Shown here: positions 42,619 to 51,729 of the stretch, piece after piece
Layout: every line of letters begins with the position of its first letter
How positions within the stretch are numbered: the first letter of the stretch is position 1
From: Phaeovulum veldkampii DSM 11550
GTDB lineage: Bacteria > Pseudomonadota > Alphaproteobacteria > Rhodobacterales > Rhodobacteraceae
Reading direction: 5' to 3'
Assembly (NCBI RefSeq): GCF_003034995.1
Contig: NZ_PZKF01000010.1
Span: 27,683 to 91,682 of the forward strand
Length of the DNA stretch: 64,000 nucleotides
The notes under the pieces: model-generated
Database searches by the model: none
What the model was told of the DNA's origin: nothing
Seen by the model: the letters and a program-made list of their open reading frames with translations, nothing else
Translations under genes and position numbers: made by a program

Positions 42619-43176
42619 ATGACCCAGATTTCCCGACGTGGCCTGATCCTGACCGGCGCGGCAAGCCTTGGCCTGGCGGGCTGTGGCAATGGCATCGGCA
42701 CCGATGGCGCGGCCAAGCTGGATGCGCGCGTTGACGCGATGCGCGACTATCTGCTGTCGCGCTACCCCGGAACGCAGGATCTGATGTCAAAGGCGGTGGG
42801 CGTGCTTTACATGCCGCTGATGACCGAGGCCGGCTTTGGTTTTGGCGGCGCCTATGGCCGCGGCGCGCTGCGCATCAACAACGTCACGGTGGATTACTAT
42901 TCCGCTGCCTCGGCCAGTTTCGGCTTTCAGATCGGGGCGCAGCAATATGCCCATGCGCTGTTTTTTATGACCGAACCCGCGCTGGCCGAGTTTCGCCGGG
43001 CGCAGGGCTGGGCACTGGGCGCCGATGCGCGCTATGCACTGCCCGATGGCGGCGGTGCAATCGGCACCGACACCACCACAACGCTGGCCCCGGTCATCGC
43101 GCTGGTCTTTGGCCAGGCAGGGCTGATTGCGGGCGCAACGCTGGAAGGCACCAAATACACCCGGATCATTCCCTGA
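42619..43176 (+). CDS. YSC84/SYLF-domain lipoprotein
   Basis: 185 residues. The N-terminus has SRRGLILTGAASLGLAGC: a twin-arginine pair, a hydrophobic stretch and a lipobox ending in C. The rest matches the SYLF (Ysc84) lipid-binding domain: SKAVGVLYMPLMTEAGFGFG, GAYGRGALRIN and AGATLEGTKY at the end. It is presumably anchored at the outer or inner membrane; function unknown. The start at 42619 has GTGGAG upstream. It converges on the lytic transglycosylase gene. Confidence 0.85.
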   Translation: MTQISRRGLILTGAASLGLAGCGNGIGTDGAAKLDARVDAMRDYLLSRYPGTQDLMSKAVGVLYMPLMTEAGFGFGGAYGRGALRINNVTVDYYSAASASFGFQIGAQQYAHALFFMTEPALAEFRRAQGWALGADARYALPDGGGAIGTDTTTTLAPVIALVFGQAGLIAGATLEGTKYTRIIP

Positions 43177-43198
43177 TACGTCAGGGGCTTGCGGGGAA

Positions 43199-43221
43199 AA
43201 GCTGAGGCTGAGCCTCAGCTT
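43199..43221. terminator. Palindrome shared by convergent gene ends
   Basis: AAGCTGAGGCT and its complement flank a single G, forming a 23-base palindrome between the SYLF and transglycosylase genes. It includes the transglycosylase stop codon (43215-43217). Likely a bidirectional transcription end; no T run on either side. Confidence 0.6.
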
Positions 43222-43817
43222 CCCGAAATCACCCGCACGTAGTTCCTGGTTTCGGCATAGGGCGGGATTCCGCCGTGCTTTTCCACCGCCTCGGGGCCTG
43301 CGTTATAGGCCGCCAGGGCAAGCCGCCAGTTGCCGAAGCGGTCATACATCATCCGCAGGTAACGCGCGCCCCCCTCAAGGTTCTGCCTCGGATCGCGCGC
43401 ATTCACCCCCAGCAGCGCCGCGGTGCCTGGCATCAATTGCGCCAGACCGGCCGCACCTTTGGGCGAAACCGCCCCGGCATTCCATCCGCTTTCCTGCTGC
43501 ACAAGCCGCAGGAACAGATCCTCGGGCACCCCGTGCTTTTGCGCGACCGCCTTGGCATGGGCAAGATATTCGCCTTTGTAGCGCCCGGAATAACTGGGAA
43601 TCAGGCCAAGGTCTGCGCCCGCGCGGGCCGACTTCGGCTTCAGCCGGGCGGAATCATCATACTGCACCGCCAACCGGGTATCCAGCAGCCGCGCCTGCGA
43701 CGAAAAAATGGCCACCCTTGATTTCGACGAGGCGCCCGACAGCCGCAGCCCCTCGGCCGCAGCCAAACCCGGAACCGCCACCGCAGCGGCGACTAGCACA
43801 GCTAGACCAAGCTTCAT
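43215..43817 (-). CDS. Lytic transglycosylase (SLT domain)
   Basis: 200 residues with a Sec signal peptide ([20 protein letters not shown]). The SLT domain (about 95-195) has catalytic E109 in [29 protein letters not shown], and [17 protein letters not shown]. It should cleave peptidoglycan to anhydromuropeptides in the periplasm. GGGGGATGAG precedes the ATG. Monocistronic and divergent from ssb. Confidence 0.95.
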   Translation of the reverse strand: MKLGLAVLVAAAVAVPGLAAAEGLRLSGASSKSRVAIFSSQARLLDTRLAVQYDDSARLKPKSARAGADLGLIPSYSGRYKGEYLAHAKAVAQKHGVPEDLFLRLVQQESGWNAGAVSPKGAAGLAQLMPGTAALLGVNARDPRQNLEGGARYLRMMYDRFGNWRLALAAYNAGPEAVEKHGGIPPYAETRNYVRVISGS

Positions 43818-43981
43818 CTCATCCCCCGGCTTCGCCCAAATACAAAATTCATACCCGAATCCGCCCGCCAGACCAGCCCCGTCGTCAGTATTGCCGGATT
43901 TTCGCGGATTGTCCCGCCGGTATTTAGGCTTTATTCACCAGCAACGTCGTTGATGGGCGCAGGATTCGGGCGGAGGATGTG

Positions 43982-44482
43982 ATGGCAGGGTCAGTCAACA
44001 AGGTCATTCTGGTGGGCAATCTGGGCCGCGACCCCGAGGTCCGCAACTTCCCCAACGGCGGCAAGGTCTGCAACCTGCGCATCGCCACCAGCGAAACCTG
44101 GCGCGACAAACAGTCGGGCGAGCGCAAGGAAAAGACCGAATGGCATTCAGTCGCGATCTTTTCCGAACCCTTGGCCAAGATCGCAGAACAATATCTGAAA
44201 AAGGGTTCCAAGGTCTATATCGAGGGCCAGTTGGAAACCCGAAAATGGCAGGATCAGTCCGGCGCCGAACGCTATTCGACCGAGGTGGTTCTGCGCCCCT
44301 ATCGCGGCGAGTTGACGCTGCTGGATGGCCGCGGTGAGGGTAGCGGTGGTGGGGGCGGCGGTTATGACGACCCCGGCGCGGCCGGTGGCTATGGCGGTGG
44401 TTCGGGTAGCGGTTCTGGAGGGGGGCGCAGCGCCCCGCAGGGCGGCGGGCGCCCTGATTTCGACGACGAAATTCCCTTCTGA
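43982..44482 (+). CDS. ssb: Single-stranded DNA-binding protein
   Basis: 166 residues. The OB-fold domain (1-110) begins [18 protein letters not shown] and is followed by a glycine-rich linker and the partner-binding tip [13 protein letters not shown] lies before ATG 43982; a GTG three bases upstream could also open the frame. No SOS-type operator (GTTC-N7-GTTC) was seen upstream. Confidence 0.98.
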   Translation: MAGSVNKVILVGNLGRDPEVRNFPNGGKVCNLRIATSETWRDKQSGERKEKTEWHSVAIFSEPLAKIAEQYLKKGSKVYIEGQLETRKWQDQSGAERYSTEVVLRPYRGELTLLDGRGEGSGGGGGGYDDPGAAGGYGGGSGSGSGGGRSAPQGGGRPDFDDEIPF

Positions 44483-44540
44483 ACCGCCCATCCACGGGCG
44501 CGGGCTTGCATCGCGGGCCGCGCCCCACTAAGGCCAGCCC

Positions 44541-46097
44541 ATGACCCAGCATCAGCGCCTTCTCATCATAGATTTCGGCTCTCAGGTGACGCAGCTTATC
44601 GCGCGCCGCCTGCGAGAGTTGAATGTTTACTGCGAAATCCACCCCTATCAGAACGTCACCGACGCTTTTCTGGCGGCCTTTGTGCCGCAGGCGGTGATCC
44701 TGTCGGGCGGCCCCTCCTCGGTCTTTGCCGAGGGTGCGCCGATGCCGCCCAAGGGGCTGTTCACGCTGGGGGTGCCGATCCTTGGCATCTGCTACGGCCA
44801 GCAGGTAATGATGCATTGCCTGGGTGGCAAGGTTGAACGCGGCCACGGCACCGCCGAATTTGGCCGCGCCTATGTGACCCCTGCGGGCCACAGCCTGCCG
44901 CTGCTGGAGGGGTGGTTCACCGAAGGCCGCGAACAGGTCTGGATGAGCCATGGCGACCATGTCTCTGAAATCGCGCCGGGATTTGAGGTTTATGGCACCT
45001 CGCCGAACGCACCGTTTGCGATCACGGCCGATGTGTCGCGCAACTTTTACGCGGTGCAGTTCCACCCCGAGGTGCACCACACCCCCAAGGGTGCCCGGCT
45101 TTATGAAAACTTCGTGCGGCTGGCAGGCTTTACCGGCGACTGGACGATGGGCGCCTACCGCGAGGATGCGATTGCCAAAATCCGCGCGCAGGTGGGCGAT
45201 GCCAAGGTGATCTGTGGCCTGTCGGGGGGGGTCGACAGTTCGGTCGCTGCCGTTCTGATCCACGAGGCGATCGGCGATCAACTGACCTGCGTCTTTGTCG
45301 ATCACGGCCTGCTGCGTCAGGGGGAGGCTCAGGACGTGGTGCGCATGTTCCGCGACCACTACAACATGCCTCTGATCCATGCCGACGAATCCGAGCTGTT
45401 CCTCGGCGCGCTTGAGGGCGTCAGCGATCCCGAAATCAAGCGCAAGACGATCGGGCGGCTGTTCATCGACGTGTTCCAGAAACACGCGCATGAGGTGGGC
45501 GGCGCCAAATTCCTTGCGCAGGGCACGCTTTACCCCGACGTGATCGAATCGGTCAGCTTCTCGGGCGGCCCCTCGGTCACGATCAAAAGCCATCACAACG
45601 TCGGCGGCCTGCCCGAAAAGATGGGCCTGAAACTGGTGGAACCGCTGCGCGAACTGTTCAAGGACGAGGTGCGCGCACTGGGCCGCGAACTCGGCCTGCC
45701 CGACAGCTTTATCGGTCGCCACCCGTTTCCCGGCCCCGGCCTCGCGATCCGCTGCCCCGGAGAGATCACCCGCGAAAAACTCGACATCCTGCGCAAGGCT
45801 GACGCGGTTTTCATCGACCAGATCCGCAAACATGGTCTTTATGATGAAATCTGGCAGGCCTTCGTGGCCATCCTGCCGGTGAAAACCGTGGGCGTGATGG
45901 GCGACGGGCGCACCTATGATTATGCCTGTGCCCTGCGCGCCGTGACCTCGGTCGATGGCATGACGGCAGATTACTACCCTTTCACCCACGAATTCCTGGG
46001 CGAAACCGCCACCCGGATCATCAACGAGGTCAAGGGCATCAATCGCTGCACCTATGACATCACCTCCAAACCCCCCGGCACGATCGAGTGGGAGTGA
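44541..46097 (+). CDS. guaA: GMP synthase (glutamine-hydrolysing)
   Basis: Converts XMP to GMP. It has 518 residues. The class I glutamine amidotransferase domain has GGPSSVF and the nucleophile C84 in [10 protein letters not shown]. The ATP-pyrophosphatase domain has the P-loop [10 protein letters not shown], and the C-terminal dimerisation domain contains FPGPGLAIR and ends in PPGTIEWE, the invariant GuaA C-terminus. It lies 58 bases after ssb and ends in a strong terminator. Confidence 0.98.
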   Translation: MTQHQRLLIIDFGSQVTQLIARRLRELNVYCEIHPYQNVTDAFLAAFVPQAVILSGGPSSVFAEGAPMPPKGLFTLGVPILGICYGQQVMMHCLGGKVERGHGTAEFGRAYVTPAGHSLPLLEGWFTEGREQVWMSHGDHVSEIAPGFEVYGTSPNAPFAITADVSRNFYAVQFHPEVHHTPKGARLYENFVRLAGFTGDWTMGAYREDAIAKIRAQVGDAKVICGLSGGVDSSVAAVLIHEAIGDQLTCVFVDHGLLRQGEAQDVVRMFRDHYNMPLIHADESELFLGALEGVSDPEIKRKTIGRLFIDVFQKHAHEVGGAKFLAQGTLYPDVIESVSFSGGPSVTIKSHHNVGGLPEKMGLKLVEPLRELFKDEVRALGRELGLPDSFIGRHPFPGPGLAIRCPGEITREKLDILRKADAVFIDQIRKHGLYDEIWQAFVAILPVKTVGVMGDGRTYDYACALRAVTSVDGMTADYYPFTHEFLGETATRIINEVKGINRCTYDITSKPPGTIEWE

Positions 46098-46101
46098 CCC
46101 C

Positions 46102-46125
46102 AAAGGCCCCTTCGGGGGCCTTTTT
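46102..46125 (+). terminator. Intrinsic terminator of guaA
   Basis: A 9-bp stem AAAGGCCCC with complement GGGGCCTTT, loop TTCG, followed by more T residues. It starts 5 bases after the guaA stop. Confidence 0.95.
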
Positions 46126-46152
46126 CATGGCCAGCCCCAGTCTATAGCCAGG

Positions 46153-46176
46153 AAAAAGGGGGCTCGTCGCCCCCTT
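46153..46176 (-). terminator. Probable terminator of the DAHP synthase gene
   Basis: An 8-bp stem (AAGGGGGC at 46156-46163 pairing with 46169-46176) with loop TCGTC is followed on the minus strand by a T run (46157-46153). It is about 70 bases beyond the aroG stop. Confidence 0.75.
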
Positions 46177-46227
46177 CATCTTGGTTCAAATATCCTCGGG
46201 GGGTGCGGGGGGCAGATGGCCCCCCGC
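46175..46227 (+). repeat. Dispersed intergenic element, copy B
   Basis: Core TTCATCTTGGTTCAAATAT then CCTCGGGGGGT, followed by a 9-bp hairpin of the GGGGGGCAG/GCCCCCC type at 46205-46227. It lies between the convergent guaA and DAHP synthase genes. Confidence 0.8.
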
Positions 46228-46244
46228 TCTTCAACATCCGTCCC

Positions 46245-47612
46245 TCAGCCCGCCATCCGCTGCAAGTCGCGCCGGCCCTGCAATTCCTCGGCCACAAGGA
46301 AAGCCAGTTCCAGCGACTGGCTGGCGTTCAGCCGCGGGTCGCAGGCGGTGTGATAGCGGCTCGACAGGTCTTCGTCGGTCACCGCGCGCACGCCGCCGGT
46401 GCATTCGGTCACATCGCGGCCCGTCATCTCGAAATGCACGCCGCCGGGGATGGTGCCTTCGGCCTTGTGCACGGCAAAGAATTCGCGCACCTCGCGCAGC
46501 ACCGAATCAAACGGCCGCGTCTTGTAGCCCGAGGCCGATTTGATCGTGTTGCCGTGCATCGGGTCGCAGGTCCAGACCACATTGGCGCCCTCTTCGCGCA
46601 CGGTGCGGATCAGACGCGGCAGGTGCTCGCCCACGGTGCACGCGCCGAACCGCACGATCAGCGTCAGCCGGCCCGGCTCGTTCGCGGGGTTCAGCTTTTC
46701 CATCAACCGCTTCAGATCGTCGACGGTGGTCGTCGGTCCGCATTTCAGCCCGATCGGGTTTTGCACGCCCCGGCAGAATTCCACATGCGCGCCATCGACC
46801 TGTCGCGTGCGGTCGCCGATCCACAGCATGTGGCCGGACCCGGCCACGGGCAGCCCGGTGATTGAATCGATCCGGCACAAGGCCTCTTCATATTCCAGCA
46901 ACAGGGCCTCGTGGCTGGTGTAGAATTCGACCGAGGCCAGCTCATGCGCGGTTTTCGAGGTCACCCCGGCGGCAGCCATGAAATCCATCGCATCGGCGAT
47001 GCGCGCACCAATCTCGCGATAGCGCGCGGCCTCGTCTTCCTCGGTAAAGCCGGAAATCCAGCTTTGCACGCGGTGAATATCGGCGAATCCGCCGGTGGAA
47101 AAGGCGCGCAGCAGGTTCAGGCTCGCCGCGGCCTGGGTATAGGCTTGCAGCATCCTGGCCGGATCTGGGGTCCGCGCCTCGGGGGTGAAGTCAAAGCCGT
47201 TGATGATGTCGCCGCGATAGCTGGGCAGCTCGACCCCGCCCATCGCCTCCATCGGGGTTGATCGCGGCTTGGCAAACTGCCCCGCCATCCGCCCGACCTT
47301 GACCACCGGCACCTTGGCGCCCCAGGTCAACACGATGGCCATTTGCAGCATGACCTTGAAAGTGTCGCGGATGTTGTCGGCAGAAAATTCCGCAAAGCTC
47401 TCGGCGCAATCGCCGCCTTGCAGCAAGAACGCCTTGCCCGCCGCAACCTCGCCCAGCGTCGCCTTCAGCCGCCGCGCCTCGCCCGCAAAGACCAGCGGCG
47501 GATAGGCCGCAAGCTGCGCCTCGACGGCGGCCAGAGCCGCAGCATCGGGATAATCGGGCATCTGCACCCGCGGCTTGGCCCGCCAGTCGGCCTTCGTCCA
47601 GCCCATGGTCAT
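46245..47612 (-). CDS. aroG: Class II DAHP synthase
   Basis: First step of the shikimate pathway: condenses phosphoenolpyruvate and erythrose 4-phosphate. It has 455 residues of the class II (plant-like) type. [41 protein letters not shown] and [11 protein letters not shown] are diagnostic. Of three in-frame ATGs (47621, 47612, 47606), 47612 has GGAGG nine bases upstream. Erythrose 4-phosphate can come from the transketolase reactions encoded by cbbT. It is divergent from the GlxA-type regulator. Confidence 0.95.
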   Translation of the reverse strand: MTMGWTKADWRAKPRVQMPDYPDAAALAAVEAQLAAYPPLVFAGEARRLKATLGEVAAGKAFLLQGGDCAESFAEFSADNIRDTFKVMLQMAIVLTWGAKVPVVKVGRMAGQFAKPRSTPMEAMGGVELPSYRGDIINGFDFTPEARTPDPARMLQAYTQAAASLNLLRAFSTGGFADIHRVQSWISGFTEEDEAARYREIGARIADAMDFMAAAGVTSKTAHELASVEFYTSHEALLLEYEEALCRIDSITGLPVAGSGHMLWIGDRTRQVDGAHVEFCRGVQNPIGLKCGPTTTVDDLKRLMEKLNPANEPGRLTLIVRFGACTVGEHLPRLIRTVREEGANVVWTCDPMHGNTIKSASGYKTRPFDSVLREVREFFAVHKAEGTIPGGVHFEMTGRDVTECTGGVRAVTDEDLSSRYHTACDPRLNASQSLELAFLVAEELQGRRDLQRMAG

Positions 47613-47703
47613 CCGTCTCATCCTCCCGATCCGTCGCGGCTGGGCGTTGTATACGCGGCTCTGCGGCGCAGCGCAAACATTCGGCGCGGATGCGGGCCGC
47701 GCG

Positions 47704-47716
47704 TGTATCGGATACA
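47704..47716. promoter_or_regulatory. Palindromic operator candidate TGTATCGGATACA
   Basis: Perfect 6+1+6 inverted repeat in the 170-base divergent gap between aroG and the GlxA-type regulator. A related TGTATAC occurs at 47648-47654 and ATATCCGACA near 47760. The motif resembles operators of GntR- and LacI-like regulators, but the protein that binds it is not known. Confidence 0.45.
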
Positions 47717-47782
47717 TCACGGCCCCTTGCGGGCGTTTCGGAAGCCTGATTTCTAATCATATCCGACACCCGAAGGTCGCAA

Positions 47783-48847
47783 ATGCGCAAGCCCCTGCCC
47801 CTCGCCAACCCTGCCCCGCTGCCCCGCCACCCGGCCCCGCAAAAGCCGCGCCGTTTCGTGTTCCTGCTGCTGGACCGGTTCACCCTGATGTCCTTTGCCG
47901 GCGCGATCGAGCCGTTGCGTCTGGCCAACCGGGTTGCGGGCCGCCAGATCTACGACTGGCGGCTGGCGGGCGAAAACGGGCGCGAAGCGGTCTGTTCGAA
48001 CGGCGCCGCGATCCGGCTCGACATCGGGCTGGACGAGATCGGGCGCGACGACACGGTGATGGTCTGCGGCGGCATTGACGTGGCCGAGGCCACGACCAAG
48101 CCGATCCTGAACTGGCTGCGGCGCGAGGCGCGGCGGGGCGCAGCGATCGGCGGCCTGTGCACCGGCGCCTGGGCGGTTGCCCGCGCGGGCCTGCTGGAGG
48201 GGCGGCGCGCCACCATCCACTGGGAAAACCAGGACAGTTTCAGCGAGGATTTCCCCCAGGTGCGGCTGACCAAATCGGTTTTCGTGGTCGATGGCCAGCG
48301 CATGACCACCGCGGGCGGCACCGCCTCGATCGACCTGATGCTGAAAATCATCGCCACCGACCACGGCGAGGAACTGGCCAATACGGTGGCCGATCAACTG
48401 ATCTATAACGCGATCCGCACCGATCAGGACAGCCAGCGCCTGTCGATCCCAACCCGGATCGGTGTGCGCCACCCCAAGCTGGCGCAGGTGATCGGTCGGA
48501 TGGAGGCCAATCTGGAAGACCCGATCAGCCCTGCCCGGCTGGCCGAAGAGGTGGGCATGTCCACCCGTCAGCTTGAACGGCTGTTCCGCCGCTATCTGAA
48601 CCGCAGCCCGAAACGCTATTACATGGAAATCCGCCTGCAAAAGGCGCGCAATCTGTTGATGCAAACAGAGATGAGCGTGATCAACGTGGCGCTGGCCTGC
48701 GGCTTTGCCAGCCCCTCGCATTTTTCCAAATGCTACCGCGCGCATTATGCCACCACCCCCTACCGCGAGCGCGGATCGCAGGCTGGCCAGACCGGGGGCG
48801 CGACCGATGTGCCCGAGAAAGAGACGTGGGACGAGGCCGGGGATTAG
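47783..48847 (+). CDS. GlxA-family AraC-type transcriptional regulator
   Basis: 354 residues. A DJ-1/PfpI (class I glutamine-amidotransferase-like) domain (about 25-190) has FVFLLLDRFTLMSFAGAIEP and a nucleophile-elbow-like GGLCTGAWAVARAGLL. It is followed by an AraC HTH domain (about 225-325) with RLAEEVGMSTRQLERLFRRY and ALACGFASPSHFSKCYR. In other bacteria such proteins control use of amines and amino-acid derivatives. It stands 97 bases upstream of livK in the same direction, so it may control the transporter. Confidence 0.9.
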   Translation: MRKPLPLANPAPLPRHPAPQKPRRFVFLLLDRFTLMSFAGAIEPLRLANRVAGRQIYDWRLAGENGREAVCSNGAAIRLDIGLDEIGRDDTVMVCGGIDVAEATTKPILNWLRREARRGAAIGGLCTGAWAVARAGLLEGRRATIHWENQDSFSEDFPQVRLTKSVFVVDGQRMTTAGGTASIDLMLKIIATDHGEELANTVADQLIYNAIRTDQDSQRLSIPTRIGVRHPKLAQVIGRMEANLEDPISPARLAEEVGMSTRQLERLFRRYLNRSPKRYYMEIRLQKARNLLMQTEMSVINVALACGFASPSHFSKCYRAHYATTPYRERGSQAGQTGGATDVPEKETWDEAGD

Positions 48848-48944
48848 GCGGCGGTGATCTGGCAGTATCGACAGTGCTTTTCTTTTCCGGGCGATCAAAT
48901 TAACTTGCCGCTCCAGGACAACGTTCCAACATGGGAGTGATGAG

Positions 48945-50129
48945 ATGAAGAAGCTTCTTCTGGCAACCGCCGCCTCGGCGCTGATCGCTGGCGCGGCTCA
49001 GGCCGAAGAGATCAAGCTGGGGATTTCGCTGGGCTTTACCGGCCCGCTGGAAACCATGGCGGGCCCGATGGCGCTGGGCGCGGAACTGGCGATGAAAGAG
49101 GTCTCCGACTCGGGTCTCTTGCTGGATGGCTCGACCATCGTTCCGGTGCGTTCGGATTCCACCTGTGTCGACTCGGCTGCCGCCACCGCGGGTGTGGAGC
49201 GCCTGATCACCACCGAAAAGGTCAAGGCGATTGTCGGCGGCATGTGCTCGGGCGAGGCAACGGCGTCGCTGCAAAACGTCGCCATGCCGAACGGCATCGT
49301 GATGATCTCGCCCTCGGCCACCTCGCCCGCGCTGTCCTCGCTGGAAGACAACGGCCTGTTCTTCCGCACCTCGCCGTCTGACGCGCGTCAGGGCGAAGTG
49401 ATGGCCGACATCATCCTGGAAAAGGGCATCAAGTCGGTTGCCGTCACCTACACCAACAACGACTATGGCAAGGGCCTGGCCGACAGCTTTGAAGCAGCGT
49501 TCAAGGCCAAGGGCGGCACCGTGACCGTGAACGCCGCCCATGACGACGGCAAGGCCGACTATTCCGCCGAAGTCGGCGCGCTGGCCGCGGCTGGTGGCGA
49601 TGCGCTGGTGGTTGCGGGCTATGTCGATCAGGGCGGTTCGGGCATCGTGCGCGGTGCGATTGATTCGGGCGCGTTCGAGACCTTCGTGTTCCCCGACGGC
49701 ATGGTGGGCAGCGCCCTGGTTGAAAAGTTCGGCGCCGAAATCGACGGCTCGTTCGGCCAGAATCCGGCCTCGGGCGACGAAGGCCGCGACATCTTCCTGA
49801 AACTCGCCGAAGCTGCGGGCTTTGACGGCACCTCGGCCTATTCGGCCGAAGCCTATGACGCGGCAGCGCTGATGATGCTGGCGATGCAGGCGGCGGGCAC
49901 CTCGGATGCTGCGGTCTGGAAGGACAAGGTGATGGACGTGGCCAACGCGCCTGGCGAAAAGATCCAGCCGGGCGAGTTGGCCAAGGCTCTGGAGATCATC
50001 AAGGCCGGCGGCGATGTGGACTATGTCGGCGGCGCCGCGGTTGAGCTGATCGGTTCGGGCGAAAGCGCGGGCTCGTTCCGCGAAGTCGCGATCGAGGGCG
50101 GCGAACTGAAGGTCATCGGCTATCGCTGA
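48945..50129 (+). CDS. livK: Branched-chain amino-acid ABC transporter, substrate-binding protein
   Basis: 394-residue periplasmic binding protein. The signal peptide is MKKLLLATAASALIAGAAQA, cleaved before EEIKLG. LGFTGPLETMAGPMALGAEL and VKAIVGGMCSGEATAS are typical of the HAAT/LivK family. VAVTYTNNDYGKGLADSF is the family's hinge region. Ligand specificity (leucine or related amino acid/amide) cannot be read by eye. GGGAG precedes the ATG. It is first in livKGFHM, with a strong terminator-like hairpin after it. Confidence 0.93.
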   Translation: MKKLLLATAASALIAGAAQAEEIKLGISLGFTGPLETMAGPMALGAELAMKEVSDSGLLLDGSTIVPVRSDSTCVDSAAATAGVERLITTEKVKAIVGGMCSGEATASLQNVAMPNGIVMISPSATSPALSSLEDNGLFFRTSPSDARQGEVMADIILEKGIKSVAVTYTNNDYGKGLADSFEAAFKAKGGTVTVNAAHDDGKADYSAEVGALAAAGGDALVVAGYVDQGGSGIVRGAIDSGAFETFVFPDGMVGSALVEKFGAEIDGSFGQNPASGDEGRDIFLKLAEAAGFDGTSAYSAEAYDAAALMMLAMQAAGTSDAAVWKDKVMDVANAPGEKIQPGELAKALEIIKAGGDVDYVGGAAVELIGSGESAGSFREVAIEGGELKVIGYR

Positions 50130-50145
50130 TCAGATCGGCACTGCG

Positions 50146-50179
50146 AGAAACAGCCCGGAGCAATCCGGGCTGTTTCTTT
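50146..50179 (+). terminator. Terminator/attenuator between livK and livG
   Basis: A perfect 14-bp stem (AGAAACAGCCCGGA and its complement) with a GCAA tetraloop is followed by TTT. It lies 16 bases after the livK stop and probably makes livK mRNA more abundant than the downstream genes. Confidence 0.9.
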
Positions 50180-50236
50180 GCTAACACAAGCCCATAAAGG
50201 GCGCACTTCATGCGACGCATGAAGATCGGGGGATGC

Positions 50237-51025
50237 ATGATCCGGGTCGAGAACCTGCACAAGCATTTTGGCGGCTTTCGCGCCGTCGATGGCGCAAGCC
50301 TTGAGATTGCGACCGGCTCCATCACCGGGCTGATCGGGCCCAATGGCGCCGGAAAATCCACGTTGTTCAACGTGATCGCCGGAGTTTTGAAACCCACGTC
50401 GGGGCGTGTCACAATGGCGGGCGAGGACATCACCGGGTTGGCCCCGCATGAGTTGTTTCACAAGGGCCTGTTGCGCACATTCCAGATCGCGCACGAGTTT
50501 TCGTCGATGACGGTGCGCGAAAACCTGATGATGGTGCCCGCAGGCCAGTCCGGCGAAACGCTGTGGAACGCCTTTTTCAACCGCCGCAAGATCCGCGACG
50601 AAGAACAGGCGCTGCTGCGAAAGGCCGACGAGGTGCTTGATTTCCTGACGATTTCGCATTTGCGCGATGAGCGTGCCGGAAATCTGTCGGGCGGGCAGAA
50701 AAAGCTGCTGGAACTGGGCCGCACGATGATGGTCGATGCGAAGATCGTGTTTCTGGACGAGGTCGGCGCGGGCGTGAACCGCACCCTCCTCAACACCATC
50801 GGCGATGCCATCGTGCGGCTGAACCGCGAACGCGGCTATACGTTCTGCGTGATCGAACACGACATGGACTTTATCGGGCGGCTCTGTGACCCGGTGATCG
50901 TGATGGCCGAGGGCAAGGTTCTGGCCGAGGGACCGGCTGCTCACATCATGGAAAACGAAGCGGTGATCGAGGCTTATCTGGGCACCGGGCTGAAAAACAA
51001 GGTCAAGGCGGGGGGCGCGGCATGA
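50237..51025 (+). CDS. livG: Branched-chain amino-acid ABC transporter ATPase LivG
   Basis: 262-residue cytoplasmic ATPase. Walker A GPNGAGKST, signature NLSGGQKKLLELGR, Walker B IVFLDEVGAG (an unusual EVGAG after the D) and the H-loop CVIEHDMDF are in order. MIRVENLHKHFGGFRAVDG fits the LivG start at 50237; ATGs at 50210 and 50219 are in frame but lie closer to the terminator. The stop overlaps livF as ATGA. Confidence 0.94.
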   Translation: MIRVENLHKHFGGFRAVDGASLEIATGSITGLIGPNGAGKSTLFNVIAGVLKPTSGRVTMAGEDITGLAPHELFHKGLLRTFQIAHEFSSMTVRENLMMVPAGQSGETLWNAFFNRRKIRDEEQALLRKADEVLDFLTISHLRDERAGNLSGGQKKLLELGRTMMVDAKIVFLDEVGAGVNRTLLNTIGDAIVRLNRERGYTFCVIEHDMDFIGRLCDPVIVMAEGKVLAEGPAAHIMENEAVIEAYLGTGLKNKVKAGGAA

Positions 51026-51726
51026 GCTTTCTAGATGCCTCCGGCATGACCGGCGGCTATGGCGCCGCCGATATTCTGCACGGCTGCACGCTAAAGGTCG
51101 AAAAGGGCCAGATCGCGGTGATCGTGGGGCCGAACGGCGCGGGCAAATCCACCGCGATGAAGGCGGTTTTCGGAATGCTGCGGCTGCGTGGCGGCCATGT
51201 GAAACTGGATGGCGAGGATATCACCGCCCTGTCCCCGCAGGAACGCGTTGCCAAGGGCATGGGTTTTGTGCCGCAGACGCACAATGTCTTTCCGTCGATG
51301 AGCGTCGAGGAAAACCTTGAAATTGGTGCCTTCCTGCGCCGCGACGATTTCCGCCCCACCATTGACATGGTCTATGATCTGTTTCCGATCCTGCGCCAGA
51401 AGCGGCGCCAGCCCGCAGGCGAATTGTCGGGCGGCCAGCGTCAGCAGGTGGCCGTGGGCCGCGCGCTGATGACCCAGCCAAAGCTGCTGATGCTGGACGA
51501 ACCCACTGCGGGCGTGTCGCCGATCGTGATGGATGAACTGTTCGACCGCATCATCGAGGTGGCGCGAACCGGAATCTCGATCCTGATGGTGGAACAGAAT
51601 GCCCGCCAAGCCCTTGAAATCGCAGATATGGGATATGTTCTGGTGCAGGGCGCCAACCGTTATACCGACACCGGAGCCGCGCTGATGGCAGACCCCGATG
51701 TCCGTCGCACCTTCCTCGGGGGCTGA
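51022..51726 (+). CDS. livF: Branched-chain amino-acid ABC transporter ATPase LivF
   Basis: 234-residue second ATPase of the transporter. Walker A GPNGAGKST, signature ELSGGQRQQVAVGRAL and Walker B LLMLDEPTAGVSP are intact, and the H-loop region is ILMVEQNARQAL, typical of LivF. It is coupled to livG by a four-base overlap; livH follows after 3 bases. Confidence 0.95.
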   Translation: MSFLDASGMTGGYGAADILHGCTLKVEKGQIAVIVGPNGAGKSTAMKAVFGMLRLRGGHVKLDGEDITALSPQERVAKGMGFVPQTHNVFPSMSVEENLEIGAFLRRDDFRPTIDMVYDLFPILRQKRRQPAGELSGGQRQQVAVGRALMTQPKLLMLDEPTAGVSPIVMDELFDRIIEVARTGISILMVEQNARQALEIADMGYVLVQGANRYTDTGAALMADPDVRRTFLGG

Positions 51727-51729
51727 GGC

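Noticed and set aside
44004..46103. 699-codon open frame on the minus strand
   Set aside because: It is antisense to ssb and guaA, both with complete signatures.
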